Below are positions 8,062 to 16,993 of a DNA stretch of 64,000 nt, piece after piece. This stretch comes from an uncultured Rhodospirillaceae bacterium (GTDB lineage: Bacteria; Pseudomonadota; Alphaproteobacteria; Azospirillales; Azospirillaceae). The translations under genes were made by a program, and so were the position numbers. The stretch lies in contig CALBDS010000061.1 in the NCBI GenBank assembly GCA_937927415.1, positions 1 to 64,000 on the forward strand, in the 5' to 3' direction. The notes beneath the pieces are model-generated. The model was not told where the DNA came from, did no database searches, and worked only from the letters and a program-made list of their open reading frames with translations. Position 1 is the stretch's first letter. Every line of letters starts with the position of its first letter.

Positions 8062-8517
8062 TTACGCGGCGGCGCCGCGTTCCTTCAGGAACGCGCCGAG
8101 CTTCTTGTCCACGCCCAGGATGTGGCCGGACAGCCAGGTGCCCAGCATCCCCAGCACATAGGCCCCCTGCTCCCCGCCCGCGTCCATGGCGTTGTTGATG
8201 TCGTAGATCTCGCGAACGAAAGAGTCGTGCAGCGCCTTGTGCCGTTCGTAATCGGGATAGCCGTGCTCGCGCATCAGCTTTTCCTCCCGGTCGAAATGGG
8301 TGTCGCAGTATTTCAGCAGTTCGACCAGGACGGCTTCGACGTCGCCGTCGCCGCGGTTTTCATTCACCGCGGTGACGAATTCATTGAACAGCTCGAACAG
8401 GCGGCGGTGATCGCCGTCGATTCCGTCGTGCCCAACACCGTAATCATCATCCCATGCCACGGTGTTCCAACGCGGCTGGACGGGCACGGCCTTCATGCTC
8501 CGGGATTCTGTCAGCAT
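8062..8517 (-). CDS. Bacteriohemerythrin
   Basis: The 151-aa protein has the full hemerythrin four-helix signature: H in GIDGDHRRLFELFNE, HFDREEKLM, HKALHDSF and HILGVDK, giving the five His and two carboxylate ligands of a di-iron oxygen-binding site. Single-domain bacteriohemerythrins bind O2 reversibly and can buffer or deliver oxygen, which matters for a microaerobic nitrogen fixer. The start at 8517 follows AGAGGGTGGAA; a second ATG at 8496 is less well placed. Its promoter region has been copied to 5673-5755. It lies downstream of the hydrolase gene on the same strand, about 110 bases away, so it probably has its own promoter. Confidence 0.93.
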   Translation of the reverse strand: MLTESRSMKAVPVQPRWNTVAWDDDYGVGHDGIDGDHRRLFELFNEFVTAVNENRGDGDVEAVLVELLKYCDTHFDREEKLMREHGYPDYERHKALHDSFVREIYDINNAMDAGGEQGAYVLGMLGTWLSGHILGVDKKLGAFLKERGAAA

Positions 8518-8629
8518 TTCCACCCTCTTGCCGCTGGTGCGGCTTCTTTGACCGGCGGCCGAAATGACCGCAGTTTTATTATGGTTTTGTACGCCCAACA
8601 ATCCGGTGCGGGACAGGTGGCAAAACGTC

Positions 8630-9796
8630 CTATCCCGTTACGGGGACCATCGCCGGCAGGGGAAAATGCTGGTCGAGGAAACCGCCGATATCGACCCACA
8701 CCCGGTCCCGAACGGCGTCGGTTTCCATCAGCAGCTCGTGCCGGGCATCCGGGTAGCGGCACACGGCGGCGTTGGGGAAACGGCGGGCCATCGCGTCGGC
8801 CGCCCGGCTGTCCACCACCCGGTCGTCGGGGGCGGTCAGGACCAGAAGCGGGGTCCGCACCCGTTCCAGCGGCAGGCTGCCCAGCACCGCGCGTTCGGCG
8901 CGGAAGGCGGCGTCGAGCCAGCCGAAGCTGACCCCGCCCACCCGCAACTCCGGCCGGTCGCGGAAGGGTCCGTGGAACAGGGCGTAGCGGCGGGGATCCC
9001 CGGTGATCGGGTTGTCGGGGGTGAACACGCCGTTGCGCGGGTCGTAATCCCCCTGCCCCGGCCCGTAACGCTCGGCCAGCCCCAGGGCGCAGGCTCCGGC
9101 GGCCAGCCCCCGCGCCACCCAGCGGGGCAATCCGCCCAGATGAACGGCGATCATGGGCGCCGACAGCACCGCGGCGGCGTAGAGGTCCGGTGCCGCCGCC
9201 ATGTGCAGCACCGCCACCAGCCCGCCCATGGAATGCGCCATCACCATCAGCGGCCCGCCGTCCGCCACCGGCAGCGCCACCCGCTCCACCAGCAGGGCAA
9301 GGTCGTCCCGCAGGACGGTGAAATCCCGCAGGTGGTGGATCTGCCGGTTGGCCAGCGGGCGGCCGGACAGGCCCTGGTTGCGCCAATCCATCTGCACCAC
9401 GCGGAAACCGCGGCGCGTCAGTTCGTGGGCGGTTTCGCGGTATTTCTCGATGAACTCCGCCCGTCCGGTCAGCAGGACCACCGTCGCCCGCGCTGCCCCC
9501 GCCGGGCCGGACCAGATTGCGGTGCGCAAAACCGTGCCGTCGGCCGCGGTCATGGTTCCGTAAACAGGATCGTCCACCTTAACCCGCCCTTTATCCCCGG
9601 CCATGGCGTTCCACCCCGACAGCATGGCAGCGCCCCCGTTTTCCCGCAACACGAAGGGATACCCATTGGTGTCCCCCCGAGTCGGCCGCTCCCCCGGCCG
9701 TTCGCGGGATGCGGTTTCTATCGCTTTCGTATTGCTGGCCATACCAGCGAGAAAAAGAAGCAATATTATCAATGAGAAAGCGCAACAATTCGTCAC
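8630..9796 (-). CDS. Alpha/beta hydrolase, lysophospholipase-like, probably exported
   Basis: The 388-aa protein has the nucleophile elbow AHSMGG (Ser about 189), a probable acid in APDDRV and a C-terminal His in ARHELL, the Ser-Asp-His triad of monoglyceride-lipase or lysophospholipase L2-type hydrolases. The first 20 residues form a hydrophobic segment that looks like a signal peptide or anchor, which favours the GTG start at 9796 (AAGGGAA upstream). An ATG at 9742 would give a cytoplasmic form. The likely role is cleavage of acyl chains from lysophospholipids or monoacylglycerols. It precedes the hemerythrin gene on the same strand without obvious functional link. Confidence 0.85.
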   Translation of the reverse strand: MTNCCAFSLIILLLFLAGMASNTKAIETASRERPGERPTRGDTNGYPFVLRENGGAAMLSGWNAMAGDKGRVKVDDPVYGTMTAADGTVLRTAIWSGPAGAARATVVLLTGRAEFIEKYRETAHELTRRGFRVVQMDWRNQGLSGRPLANRQIHHLRDFTVLRDDLALLVERVALPVADGGPLMVMAHSMGGLVAVLHMAAAPDLYAAAVLSAPMIAVHLGGLPRWVARGLAAGACALGLAERYGPGQGDYDPRNGVFTPDNPITGDPRRYALFHGPFRDRPELRVGGVSFGWLDAAFRAERAVLGSLPLERVRTPLLVLTAPDDRVVDSRAADAMARRFPNAAVCRYPDARHELLMETDAVRDRVWVDIGGFLDQHFPLPAMVPVTG

Positions 9797-10000
9797 ATTT
9801 TAATGATTCCCTTATTGCTTCGTCATAAAACCATCATGTTTTTTGTCCTGACCGAAAGAATCCCGTTTCTCTCTCTCACGGTTATTGCCACCATCCTGCC
9901 GCGGCGCATATACCGCAGCGCACCATCATTTCGCCGCACCGCGTTGCGTCATGATGCGTCGCAGTCAAAGACCACCAGCGTCCCACCACAGGAGCCGGGT

Positions 10001-10450
10001 ATGGACGACGTTCGCACGCCTTCGCAGGAATTCAACGGCTACTTCATCGAGGATCTGTCGGTCGGCATGACCGCCGTGTTCGCCAAGACCGTCACCGAAG
10101 CGGACATCGTTCTGTTCGCGGGCGTTTCCGGCGACACCAACCCGGTGCACCTGAACGAGGAATACGCCAGCACCACCATGTTCAAGGGCCGCATCGCCCA
10201 TGGGATGCTGAGCGCCGGCTTCATTTCGGCCATGCTGGGCACCAAGCTGCCGGGGCCGGGCTGCATCTACATGTCGCAAAGCCTGAAGTTCAAGGCGCCG
10301 GTGCGCGCCGGCGACACCGTGGTCGCCCGCGGCACCGTTTCGGAGGTGATCGCGGCCAAGCGGCGGGTGGTGATCCAGACCGTTTGCACCGTCGGCGACA
10401 CCGTGGTGCTGGAGGGCGAGGCCATGCTGATGGTGCCGACCCGCGGGTAA
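10001..10450 (+). CDS. MaoC-family (R)-specific enoyl-CoA hydratase
   Basis: The 149-aa single hot-dog domain has the hydratase-2 motif: D in FAGVSGDTNPVH followed by the HGM of RIAHGMLSAG. These form the Asp/His pair that hydrates trans-2-enoyl-CoA to (R)-3-hydroxyacyl-CoA. Small stand-alone members (PhaJ type) channel beta-oxidation intermediates to polyhydroxyalkanoate, a common storage polymer in this bacterial group; whether it does so here is inferred. The start follows a good AGGAG site, although the frame is open back to 9803. A hairpin lies 40 bases downstream, so it is probably monocistronic. Confidence 0.85.
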   Translation: MDDVRTPSQEFNGYFIEDLSVGMTAVFAKTVTEADIVLFAGVSGDTNPVHLNEEYASTTMFKGRIAHGMLSAGFISAMLGTKLPGPGCIYMSQSLKFKAPVRAGDTVVARGTVSEVIAAKRRVVIQTVCTVGDTVVLEGEAMLMVPTRG

Positions 10451-10489
10451 AAAACCCGATCCCTCTGTTGAATCTACTGACGGACCGCA

Positions 10490-10514
10490 GCCGGCGCGTT
10501 TACCCCGCGCCGGC
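10490..10514 (+). terminator. Stem-loop after the MaoC gene
   Basis: GCCGGCGCG at 10490-10498 and CGCGCCGGC at 10506-10514 form a perfect 9-bp stem with a 7-base loop. There is no clear T-run, so it may act weakly or with Rho. It separates the hydratase gene from ribF. Confidence 0.4.
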
Positions 10515-10605
10515 TTCGGTCTATATAACCCCGGACGTGCGGCATGGCCTTCGGCTCCGGTGAGCCACGGGACCGGGCAGCACCTGGCAAGGGGTGAGAC
10601 GAGCT

Positions 10606-11556
10606 GTGCGACTGTACCGACATACCGACGATCTTCCCGCCGACGCCCGCGGCGCCGTGATGGCGCTGGGCAATTTCGACGGGGTGCATCGCGGTCATCA
10701 GGCGGTGATCGGCGAGGCCCAGCGCATCGCCCGCTCTCTCGGCGCACCGGCCGGTGTGGTGACCTTCGAACCGCACCCCCGGCGGGTCTTCCGTCCCGGC
10801 GAACCGCCGTTCCGGCTGTCGCCCTTCCGGGTCAAGGCCCGCAAGCTCGAACTCCTGGGGCTGGATCTGCTGGTGGTGTGCCATTTCGACGGCGGCTTCC
10901 AGCACAAGACCGCACAATCCTTCGTGGAAGACGATCTGGTCGCCGGGCTGGCCATCCGTCATGCGGTGTGCGGCAGCGATTTCCTGTTCGGCCACCGGCG
11001 GGGCGGCGACGTCGGCCTGCTGACCCGGCTGGGCGAACAGTTGGGATTCGGCGTGACCGCCGTTGGTCCGGTGTCCGATCCCCAGGGCGGGGTTTACTCC
11101 TCCACCCGCGTGCGCGATGCGCTGCTGGCGGGGCGCACGCGCGACGCCGCCCACATTCTGGGCGCCCCGTGGGAGATCGAAGGGCGGGTGGAGCACGGCG
11201 ACAAGCGGGGCCGCACCATCGGCTTTCCCACCGCCAACATCGAGTTGGACGAATACCTGCGCCCGGCGTTCGGCGTCTACGCCGTGCGGGCGGGGGTGGA
11301 CGCCGGTGCCGCCACTGTCTGGCACGACGGCGTTGCCAACCTGGGCCGCCGCCCCACCGTCGGCGGGCTGGTGGAACGGCTGGAGGTGCACCTGTTCGAT
11401 TTCGCCGGTGACCTCTATGGCCGCCACCTGCGGGTGCAGTTCGTGGAGCACCTGCGCGGCGAGCAGCGGTTCGACGGGCTGGATGCGCTGAAGGCGCAGA
11501 TCGCCCGCGATGCGCAGGCCGCCCGCGCCGCCCTGGCGACCCCTGCCGCGTTGTAA
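10606..11556 (+). CDS. ribF: Bifunctional riboflavin kinase / FAD synthetase
   Basis: The 316-aa protein begins with a nucleotidyltransferase domain (GNFDGVHRGHQAV; GVVTFEPHPRRVF; YSSTRVRDAL) and ends with the riboflavin-kinase domain (HGDKRGRTIGFPTANI; FGVYAV). It phosphorylates riboflavin to FMN and adenylates FMN to FAD, both with ATP. The GTG at 10606 is chosen because AAGGGG lies at proper distance; the GTG at 10594 would overlap that site. Length and domain order are standard. No riboswitch is evident upstream. Confidence 0.95.
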   Translation: MRLYRHTDDLPADARGAVMALGNFDGVHRGHQAVIGEAQRIARSLGAPAGVVTFEPHPRRVFRPGEPPFRLSPFRVKARKLELLGLDLLVVCHFDGGFQHKTAQSFVEDDLVAGLAIRHAVCGSDFLFGHRRGGDVGLLTRLGEQLGFGVTAVGPVSDPQGGVYSSTRVRDALLAGRTRDAAHILGAPWEIEGRVEHGDKRGRTIGFPTANIELDEYLRPAFGVYAVRAGVDAGAATVWHDGVANLGRRPTVGGLVERLEVHLFDFAGDLYGRHLRVQFVEHLRGEQRFDGLDALKAQIARDAQAARAALATPAAL

Positions 11557-11614
11557 CCGCCGCGACCGCCCGTTATCCTGACGCCCTTCCCCCCGGTTAT
11601 GGAACGGAACCGCG

Positions 11615-11800
11615 ATGGACAGTATCGAACGGGTGATTTTGCTGGTGTTCCTGCTGGGGCGCGGCGGCCCGACCACCATCGACTTCGACACCATGGCCCA
11701 ATGCGAGACGGCCTTGCCCCAGATCGTCGATGTCTACAACGACATGACGGGGGTGGAGGTGCGGGCGCGCTGCGTATCCCTGCGTCTGCCGCGCCGCTGA
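11615..11800 (+). CDS. Small hypothetical protein, 61 aa
   Basis: A short open frame with a GGAACGGAAC stretch just before the ATG. The N-terminal part (residues 6-15) is hydrophobic, followed by a polar segment with two cysteines (TMAQCETA and VRARCVS) that could form a disulfide if the protein is exported. It fits between ribF and pyrE on the same strand. No family is recognised, and the size makes the call moderate. Confidence 0.45.
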   Translation: MDSIERVILLVFLLGRGGPTTIDFDTMAQCETALPQIVDVYNDMTGVEVRARCVSLRLPRR

Positions 11801-11922
11801 CATCCGCCGCTCATCCCGGCGTTGCCAAGTGGCCGCGGGGTGTTTACACACGAACCGTTTCGCACGAGATCCGGCGCCCATCCGCCGATGGCTTGCCGCC
11901 GTTCCGACCGTTGGAGTGTTTC

Positions 11923-12624
11923 ATGTCATCGACCGCCCTCCCCGCGCCCGCGGCCAAGGAAGTCATCGCCCCCATCGCCGCCAAGCTGCTGCTTGAGATC
12001 AAGGCGCTGCACTTCAACGCCGAAACGCCGTTCATCTTCACCTCCGGCTGGGCCAGCCCGGTGTACACCGACTGCCGCCGCATCATCTCCTTTCCCCGCG
12101 CCCGCGCGGCGCTGATGGACATGGGTGTCTCCACCATCCTGCGCGAATGCGGGTACGAGAGCATCGACGCCATCGCCGGGGGGGAGACGGCGGGCATCCC
12201 GTTTGCCGCCTGGATCGCCGAGCGCATGGGGCTGCCCATGCAGTACATCCGCAAGAAGCCCAAGGGCTTCGGCCGCAACGCCCAGATCGAGGGCGTGGTG
12301 ACCGAGGGCCAGCGGGTGCTGCTGGTGGAGGATCTCGCCACCGACGGCAAGAGCAAGGTGAACTTCGTCAACGCGCTGCGCACCGCCGGGGCCGAGTGCA
12401 CCGACACCTTCGTGATCTTCTTCTACGGGATCTTCCCGCAGGCCCAGGGGATCATGGACGGCGTGGGCGTGCGCCTGCATTCGCTCTGCACCTGGTGGGA
12501 CGTGCTGCAGGTGGCCCGCGACAACAACTATTTCGACGTCAAGACCCTGGACGAGGTGGAGAAGTTCCTCCACACCCCCGTGGAGTGGTCCGCCGCCCAC
12601 GGCGGCAAGGCCACCATGGATTGA
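11923..12624 (+). CDS. pyrE: Orotate phosphoribosyltransferase
   Basis: The 233-aa enzyme converts orotate and PRPP to orotidine 5'-phosphate in pyrimidine synthesis. The PRPP-binding motif is seen as VLLVEDLATDGKSK, the catalytic loop region as YIRKKPKGFGRNAQIEG, and the N-terminal substrate segment as FIFTSGWASPVYTDCRR. Length matches the longer alphaproteobacterial form. The ATG at 11923 is the first after the intergenic gap; the frame upstream is open but is not PyrE-like. The gene stands alone before the ileS leader region. Confidence 0.95.
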   Translation: MSSTALPAPAAKEVIAPIAAKLLLEIKALHFNAETPFIFTSGWASPVYTDCRRIISFPRARAALMDMGVSTILRECGYESIDAIAGGETAGIPFAAWIAERMGLPMQYIRKKPKGFGRNAQIEGVVTEGQRVLLVEDLATDGKSKVNFVNALRTAGAECTDTFVIFFYGIFPQAQGIMDGVGVRLHSLCTWWDVLQVARDNNYFDVKTLDEVEKFLHTPVEWSAAHGGKATMD

Positions 12625-12729
12625 GGGGCGGCCCCGCCCCCCTCCCCATCCTTGACCAACATCGCGGCGGCGTTATGATCCCCGGCATGCACGACACGGC
12701 CCTGCCCCTGTTCGGAACGATGCGAATTA

Positions 12730-12756
12730 CCGGCCCGGCTCTCTGAGGAGGGCCGG
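12730..12756 (+). other. Stem-loop in the pyrE-ileS gap
   Basis: CCGGCCC at 12730-12736 and GGGCCGG at 12750-12756 form a 7-bp stem with a 13-base loop, about 80 bases before ileS. It may be a pyrE terminator or part of the ileS leader. No T-box features were recognised. Confidence 0.3.
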
Positions 12757-12836
12757 GACCGTAGCAGCGTCGCGCCGCGCCGCCGGAACGATCCCGGCGG
12801 CACGCCTTACCCCGCATCGTTTTCCGAGATCCGATC

Positions 12837-15683
12837 ATGACCACCCGCGATTACAAGCCCACCGTCTTCCTGCCCCGCACCGATTTCCCCATGCGCGGCG
12901 GCCTGCCCACCAAGGAACCCGAACTGCTGAAACGCTGGGCGGAGATGGGCCTGTTCGACCGTCTGCGCCAGGATGCCGCCGGGCGGCCCAAGTTCGTGCT
13001 GCACGACGGTCCCCCGTACGCCAACGGCAACATCCACATCGGCCACGCGCTCAACAAGATCCTGAAGGACGTGATCGTGCGCACCCGGCAGATGCAGGGG
13101 TTCGACGCCAATTACGTCCCCGGCTGGGATTGCCACGGCCTGCCCATCGAATGGAAGATCGAGGAGAAGTATCGCGCCGCCGGCCAGAACAAGGACGAGG
13201 TGCCCGTCGTCCAGTTCCGCGCCGAATGCCGCGAGTTCGCCACCCATTGGGTCGGGGTCCAGACGGAAGAATTCAAGCGTCTGGGCGTGGAAGGCAACTG
13301 GAAGGTGCCCTACACCACCATGACCTTCCCGGCGGAAGCCCAGATCGCCCGCGAAATCCACAAGTTCGTCATGAACGGCGGGCTTTATAAGGGTGAAAAG
13401 CCGGTTCTGTGGTCGGTGGTGGAAAAGACCGCCCTGGCCGACGCCGAGGTGGAATACTACGACCACACCTCCACCACCTGCTTCATCCGCTTCCCCGTGG
13501 TGGGATCCGGCACGCCGGAGGTGGACGAGGCCACCATGGTGATCTGGACCACCACGCCGTGGACCCTGCCGGGCAACCGCGCCATGGCCTATGGCGCCGA
13601 AATCGAATACGGCGTGTTCAAGGTGACCGAGGTGGCCGACGGCAGCCTGGCCCAGGTGGGCGAGCGGCTGGTGCTGGCGACCGCACTGGCCGAAAGCGTC
13701 GCCAAGGAGGTGGGGATCACCGCCTGGAAGCCGCTTCACCGCTTCCCCGGCTCGCGGCTGGAGGGCACCTATTGCCGCCATCCGCTGGCGGGCAAGGGCT
13801 ATGATTTCCGCGTCCCGCTGCTGCCTGGCGATTTCGTCACCACCGACGCCGGCACCGGCGTGGTGCACATCGCCCCCGGCCACGGCGAGGACGACTTCAA
13901 GCTGGGCCGCACCCATGGGGTGGAGGTGCCGCGCACGGTGGCCGAGGACGGCCGCTATTACGATTCCGTGCCGCTGTTCGCCGGTCTGGCCGTCTACACC
14001 GACCAGGGCAAGCCGGGTCCGGCCAACAACGCCGTGCTCGACGCCATCAAGGAGGCCGGCGGGCTTCTGGGCCGCAACCGGATCAAGCACAGCTACCCCC
14101 ATTCCTGGCGGTCCAAGGCGCCGCTGATCTTCCGCACCACGCCGCAGTGGTTCATCTCCATGGAGGCGAACGGCCTGCGCCAGACGGCGCTGAAGGCCAT
14201 CGGCGATACCCAGTGGGTGCCGCCGCAGGGCGAGAACCGCATCCGCTCGATGATCGAAAGCCGCCCGGACTGGTGCGTCAGCCGTCAGCGCACCTGGGGC
14301 GTGCCCATCGCCATCTTCGTGCGCAAGACCGATGGCGCGATCCTGCGCGACGAAACGGTGAACGCCCGCATCACCGACATCTTCCAGGCCGAAGGGTCGG
14401 ACGCGTGGTTCGCCCGCCCGGCCCAGGATTTCCTCGGCAACGATTACAAGGCCGAGGATTTCGAGCAGGTCCGCGACATCATCGAGGTGTGGTTCGAGTC
14501 CGGCTCCACCCACGCCTTCGTGCTGGAGCAGCGCCCGGAACTGCAATGGCCGGCGTCGCTCTATCTGGAAGGCTCCGACCAGCATCGCGGGTGGTTCCAT
14601 TCCTCGCTGCTGGAATCCTGCGGCACCCGCGGGCGGGCACCCTATGACGCGGTGCTGACCCACGGCTTCACGCTCGACGAGCAGGGCCGCAAGATGTCCA
14701 AGTCGCTGGGCAACGTGGTGGCCCCGCAGGAGGTGTGCAACCAGTACGGCGCCGACATCCTGCGCCTGTGGGTGGTCGGCACCGACTACAGCGAAGACCA
14801 GCGCATCGGGCCGGAAATCATCAAGTATCAGGCCGACCTGTACCGTCGCCTGCGCAACACCCTGCGCTATCTGCTGGGCGCGTTGGACGGTTTCACCGAC
14901 GCCGAGCGGATCGACGCCGCGCAGATGCCGGAGCTGGAACGCTGGGTGCTGCACCGCCTGACCGAAATGGACGCGCTGGTGCGGGAAAAGATCGAAGCCT
15001 ACGATCTTCACGCCTATTTCTCGGCCCTGCACAATTTCTGTGCGGTGGACCTGTCGGCCTTCTACTTCGACGTCCGCAAGGACAGCCTTTATTGCGATGC
15101 GGTTATGTCGGACCGCCGCCGCGCCGTGCGCACGGTGATGGCGCACCTCCTGTCCGCGCTGACGGCGTGGATGGCGCCGGTTTTGTGCTTCACCGCCGAA
15201 GAGGCGTGGCTGGCCCGGCCGGAGGGGTTGCGGACCGGTGCCGGCTGGGAGGCCGACAGCGTGCACCTGCGCCTGTTCCCCGACATCCCCGCCGCGTGGC
15301 GGGATGAGGAACTGGCCGCCAAGTGGGGCAAGATCCGCGACGTGCGCCGCGTGGTGACCGGGGCGCTGGAACGCGACCGTGCCAACAAGACCATCGGTTC
15401 GTCGCTGCAGGCCAGCCCGACCGTGCATGTGGACGCGGCCACCCACGCGGTGCTCGACACCGTGGCGTTCGAGGATGTGTGCATCACCTCCACCATCACG
15501 GTGGTGGACAGCCCGGCGCCGGAGGGGGCCTTCACCCTGCCCGACGTGGCCGGGGTGGCGGTGGTGTCCGGTCTGGCGGCGGGCGACAAGTGCGAACGCT
15601 GCTGGAAGATCCTGCCCGACGTCGGCCAGGTGGCGGAGCACCCGACCCTGTGCCCGCGCTGCGCCGATGCGGTCGGGGCCTGA
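12837..15683 (+). CDS. ileS: Isoleucyl-tRNA synthetase
   Basis: The 948-aa class I synthetase charges tRNA-Ile with isoleucine. The HIGH signature is at about residues 67-70 (NGNIHIGHALN) and KMSKS at about 619-623. Between them lies the editing (CP1) domain with TTTPWTLPGNRA and DAGTGVVHIAPGHGEDD. The C-terminal zinc-binding element CERCW...CPRC is present, as in bacterial-type IleRS. It is followed four bases later by lspA, the common ileS-lspA order. The start lies at the first ATG of the frame. Confidence 0.98.
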   Translation: MTTRDYKPTVFLPRTDFPMRGGLPTKEPELLKRWAEMGLFDRLRQDAAGRPKFVLHDGPPYANGNIHIGHALNKILKDVIVRTRQMQGFDANYVPGWDCHGLPIEWKIEEKYRAAGQNKDEVPVVQFRAECREFATHWVGVQTEEFKRLGVEGNWKVPYTTMTFPAEAQIAREIHKFVMNGGLYKGEKPVLWSVVEKTALADAEVEYYDHTSTTCFIRFPVVGSGTPEVDEATMVIWTTTPWTLPGNRAMAYGAEIEYGVFKVTEVADGSLAQVGERLVLATALAESVAKEVGITAWKPLHRFPGSRLEGTYCRHPLAGKGYDFRVPLLPGDFVTTDAGTGVVHIAPGHGEDDFKLGRTHGVEVPRTVAEDGRYYDSVPLFAGLAVYTDQGKPGPANNAVLDAIKEAGGLLGRNRIKHSYPHSWRSKAPLIFRTTPQWFISMEANGLRQTALKAIGDTQWVPPQGENRIRSMIESRPDWCVSRQRTWGVPIAIFVRKTDGAILRDETVNARITDIFQAEGSDAWFARPAQDFLGNDYKAEDFEQVRDIIEVWFESGSTHAFVLEQRPELQWPASLYLEGSDQHRGWFHSSLLESCGTRGRAPYDAVLTHGFTLDEQGRKMSKSLGNVVAPQEVCNQYGADILRLWVVGTDYSEDQRIGPEIIKYQADLYRRLRNTLRYLLGALDGFTDAERIDAAQMPELERWVLHRLTEMDALVREKIEAYDLHAYFSALHNFCAVDLSAFYFDVRKDSLYCDAVMSDRRRAVRTVMAHLLSALTAWMAPVLCFTAEEAWLARPEGLRTGAGWEADSVHLRLFPDIPAAWRDEELAAKWGKIRDVRRVVTGALERDRANKTIGSSLQASPTVHVDAATHAVLDTVAFEDVCITSTITVVDSPAPEGAFTLPDVAGVAVVSGLAAGDKCERCWKILPDVGQVAEHPTLCPRCADAVGA

Positions 15684-15686
15684 TCC

Positions 15687-16187
15687 ATGAGCGTTGCGGA
15701 CACGCGCAAGGGCCGCTTCTGGCGCCTGGGCCTGCTGGCGGCGGCGGTCATCGTCCTGTTCGATCAGGCCACCAAATGGTGGATCGTCAACGTTCTGATG
15801 CAGCCGGTGCCGCAGGCGGTGGAGGTGACCCCCTTCTTCAATCTGGTTCTGGCGTGGAACCGGGGGGTCAGCTTCGGCACCTTTTCCGGCGGCGGATCGT
15901 GGATGCCCTATGCCCTGACGGCGGTGGCCCTGGCCATCGCCGCGGTGCTGGCCACGTGGCTGTGGCGGGCGGAACGCTGGTTCGTGGCGCTGGGTCTGGG
16001 CATGGTGATCGGCGGGGCGGTCGGCAACGTCCTGGACCGAGTGCGGCTGGGGGCGGTGGTCGATTTCCTCGATTTCCATGCCTTCGGCTGGCATTTCTGG
16101 GCCTTCAACGTGGCGGACAGCGGCATCAGCGTCGGCGTGGTGCTGCTGCTCATCGACGGGCTGTTCCCCGGCCACGAAAAAGCGTAG
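15687..16187 (+). CDS. lspA: Lipoprotein signal peptidase (signal peptidase II)
   Basis: The 166-aa protein has four membrane spans and the LspA motifs: D in FDQATKWW, NRGVSFG, the catalytic Asp in GNVLDRVRLGAVVDF, and the second Asp in FNVADSGI. It cleaves the signal peptide of diacylated prolipoproteins in the inner membrane and is the target of globomycin. It is cotranscribed with ileS, and the next gene encodes a lipoprotein that would be its substrate. Confidence 0.97.
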   Translation: MSVADTRKGRFWRLGLLAAAVIVLFDQATKWWIVNVLMQPVPQAVEVTPFFNLVLAWNRGVSFGTFSGGGSWMPYALTAVALAIAAVLATWLWRAERWFVALGLGMVIGGAVGNVLDRVRLGAVVDFLDFHAFGWHFWAFNVADSGISVGVVLLLIDGLFPGHEKA

Positions 16188-16280
16188 AACATCGGGCGGC
16201 CCGCCTCTCCCCCCGGTTTTGCCGGTGGGGCCAGGGCGGGACGGCCGACGATTGGGACATCCCTCACGCGACGGGAACTG

Positions 16281-16895
16281 ATGGTGCTCAGCAAAACTTC
16301 CTTCTTTCCGCTTCCCCGCCGCCGTATCGCCACGCCCGTTCTGGGTCTGGCCGTGGCGGCGCTGGCGCTGACCGGATGCTCGGACGCCCGCCGCTCGCTG
16401 GGCCTTGACCGCACCAGCCCGGACGAGTTCGCGGTGGTGTCCCGCGCACCCCTGACCCTGCCGCCCGACATGCGGCAACTGCCCTCCCCCACCCCCGGCG
16501 CGTCCCGCCCGCAGGAAGCCGCACCGACCCAGGTGGCCGCCGCGTCGATCTTCGGCCCTGGCACCCAGGTGTCGGGTGTTCGCACCGGTGCGCGCAGCGG
16601 CGCCGGCGGATCGTCGGGGGAACAGGCGCTTCTCAACCGGGCCGGCGCCGACAAGGCCGATCCGTCCATCCGCGCCAAGGTGGACCAGGAAACCACGGCG
16701 ATGATCGTCGCGGACCGGAGCTGGGTCGATTCGCTGCTGTTCTGGCAGAAGCAGGAAGCCCCCTATCAGGTGGTCGATCCGGCCAAGGAAACCCAGCGCC
16801 TGCGTCAGGCCCAGGCCCAGGGCACCCCCGTCAACCAAGGCGTGGTTCCGACCATCGAGCGCAAGAAAAAGGCCCCGCTGGAAGGCTTGTTCTAA
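16281..16895 (+). CDS. DUF3035-type lipoprotein
   Basis: The 204-aa protein has a long signal peptide ending in the lipobox LTGC (Cys about residue 33), then a proline-rich stretch with SLGLDRTSPDEFAVVSRAPLTLPPD, the hallmark of the alphaproteobacterial DUF3035 family. Function of the family is unknown; it is expected in the periplasm as a lipid-anchored protein. It commonly follows ileS-lspA, as here, 93 bases after lspA. A strong terminator follows, closing the operon before the M16 peptidases. Confidence 0.85.
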   Translation: MVLSKTSFFPLPRRRIATPVLGLAVAALALTGCSDARRSLGLDRTSPDEFAVVSRAPLTLPPDMRQLPSPTPGASRPQEAAPTQVAAASIFGPGTQVSGVRTGARSGAGGSSGEQALLNRAGADKADPSIRAKVDQETTAMIVADRSWVDSLLFWQKQEAPYQVVDPAKETQRLRQAQAQGTPVNQGVVPTIERKKKAPLEGLF

Positions 16896-16917
16896 GCCGG
16901 TTCCGCACCCAGTTGCA

Positions 16918-16949
16918 GGGGGCGCCCCATCCGGGGACGCCCCCTTTTT
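16918..16949 (+). terminator. Rho-independent terminator after the DUF3035 gene
   Basis: GGGGGCG at 16918-16924 pairs with CGCCCCC at 16938-16944 and is followed by TTTTT. It is the cleanest terminator in this part of the window and ends the ileS-lspA-lipoprotein unit. Confidence 0.85.
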
Positions 16950-16993
16950 CATGGTCCCTCGGTCATCCACCCTGAGGAAAGATCCGCATCGCC

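Noticed and set aside
12807..16970. Very long minus-strand open frame opposite ileS-lspA
   Set aside because: It is antisense to four well-identified genes, and its His/Gly/Arg-rich translation is typical of the complement of GC-rich coding DNA.
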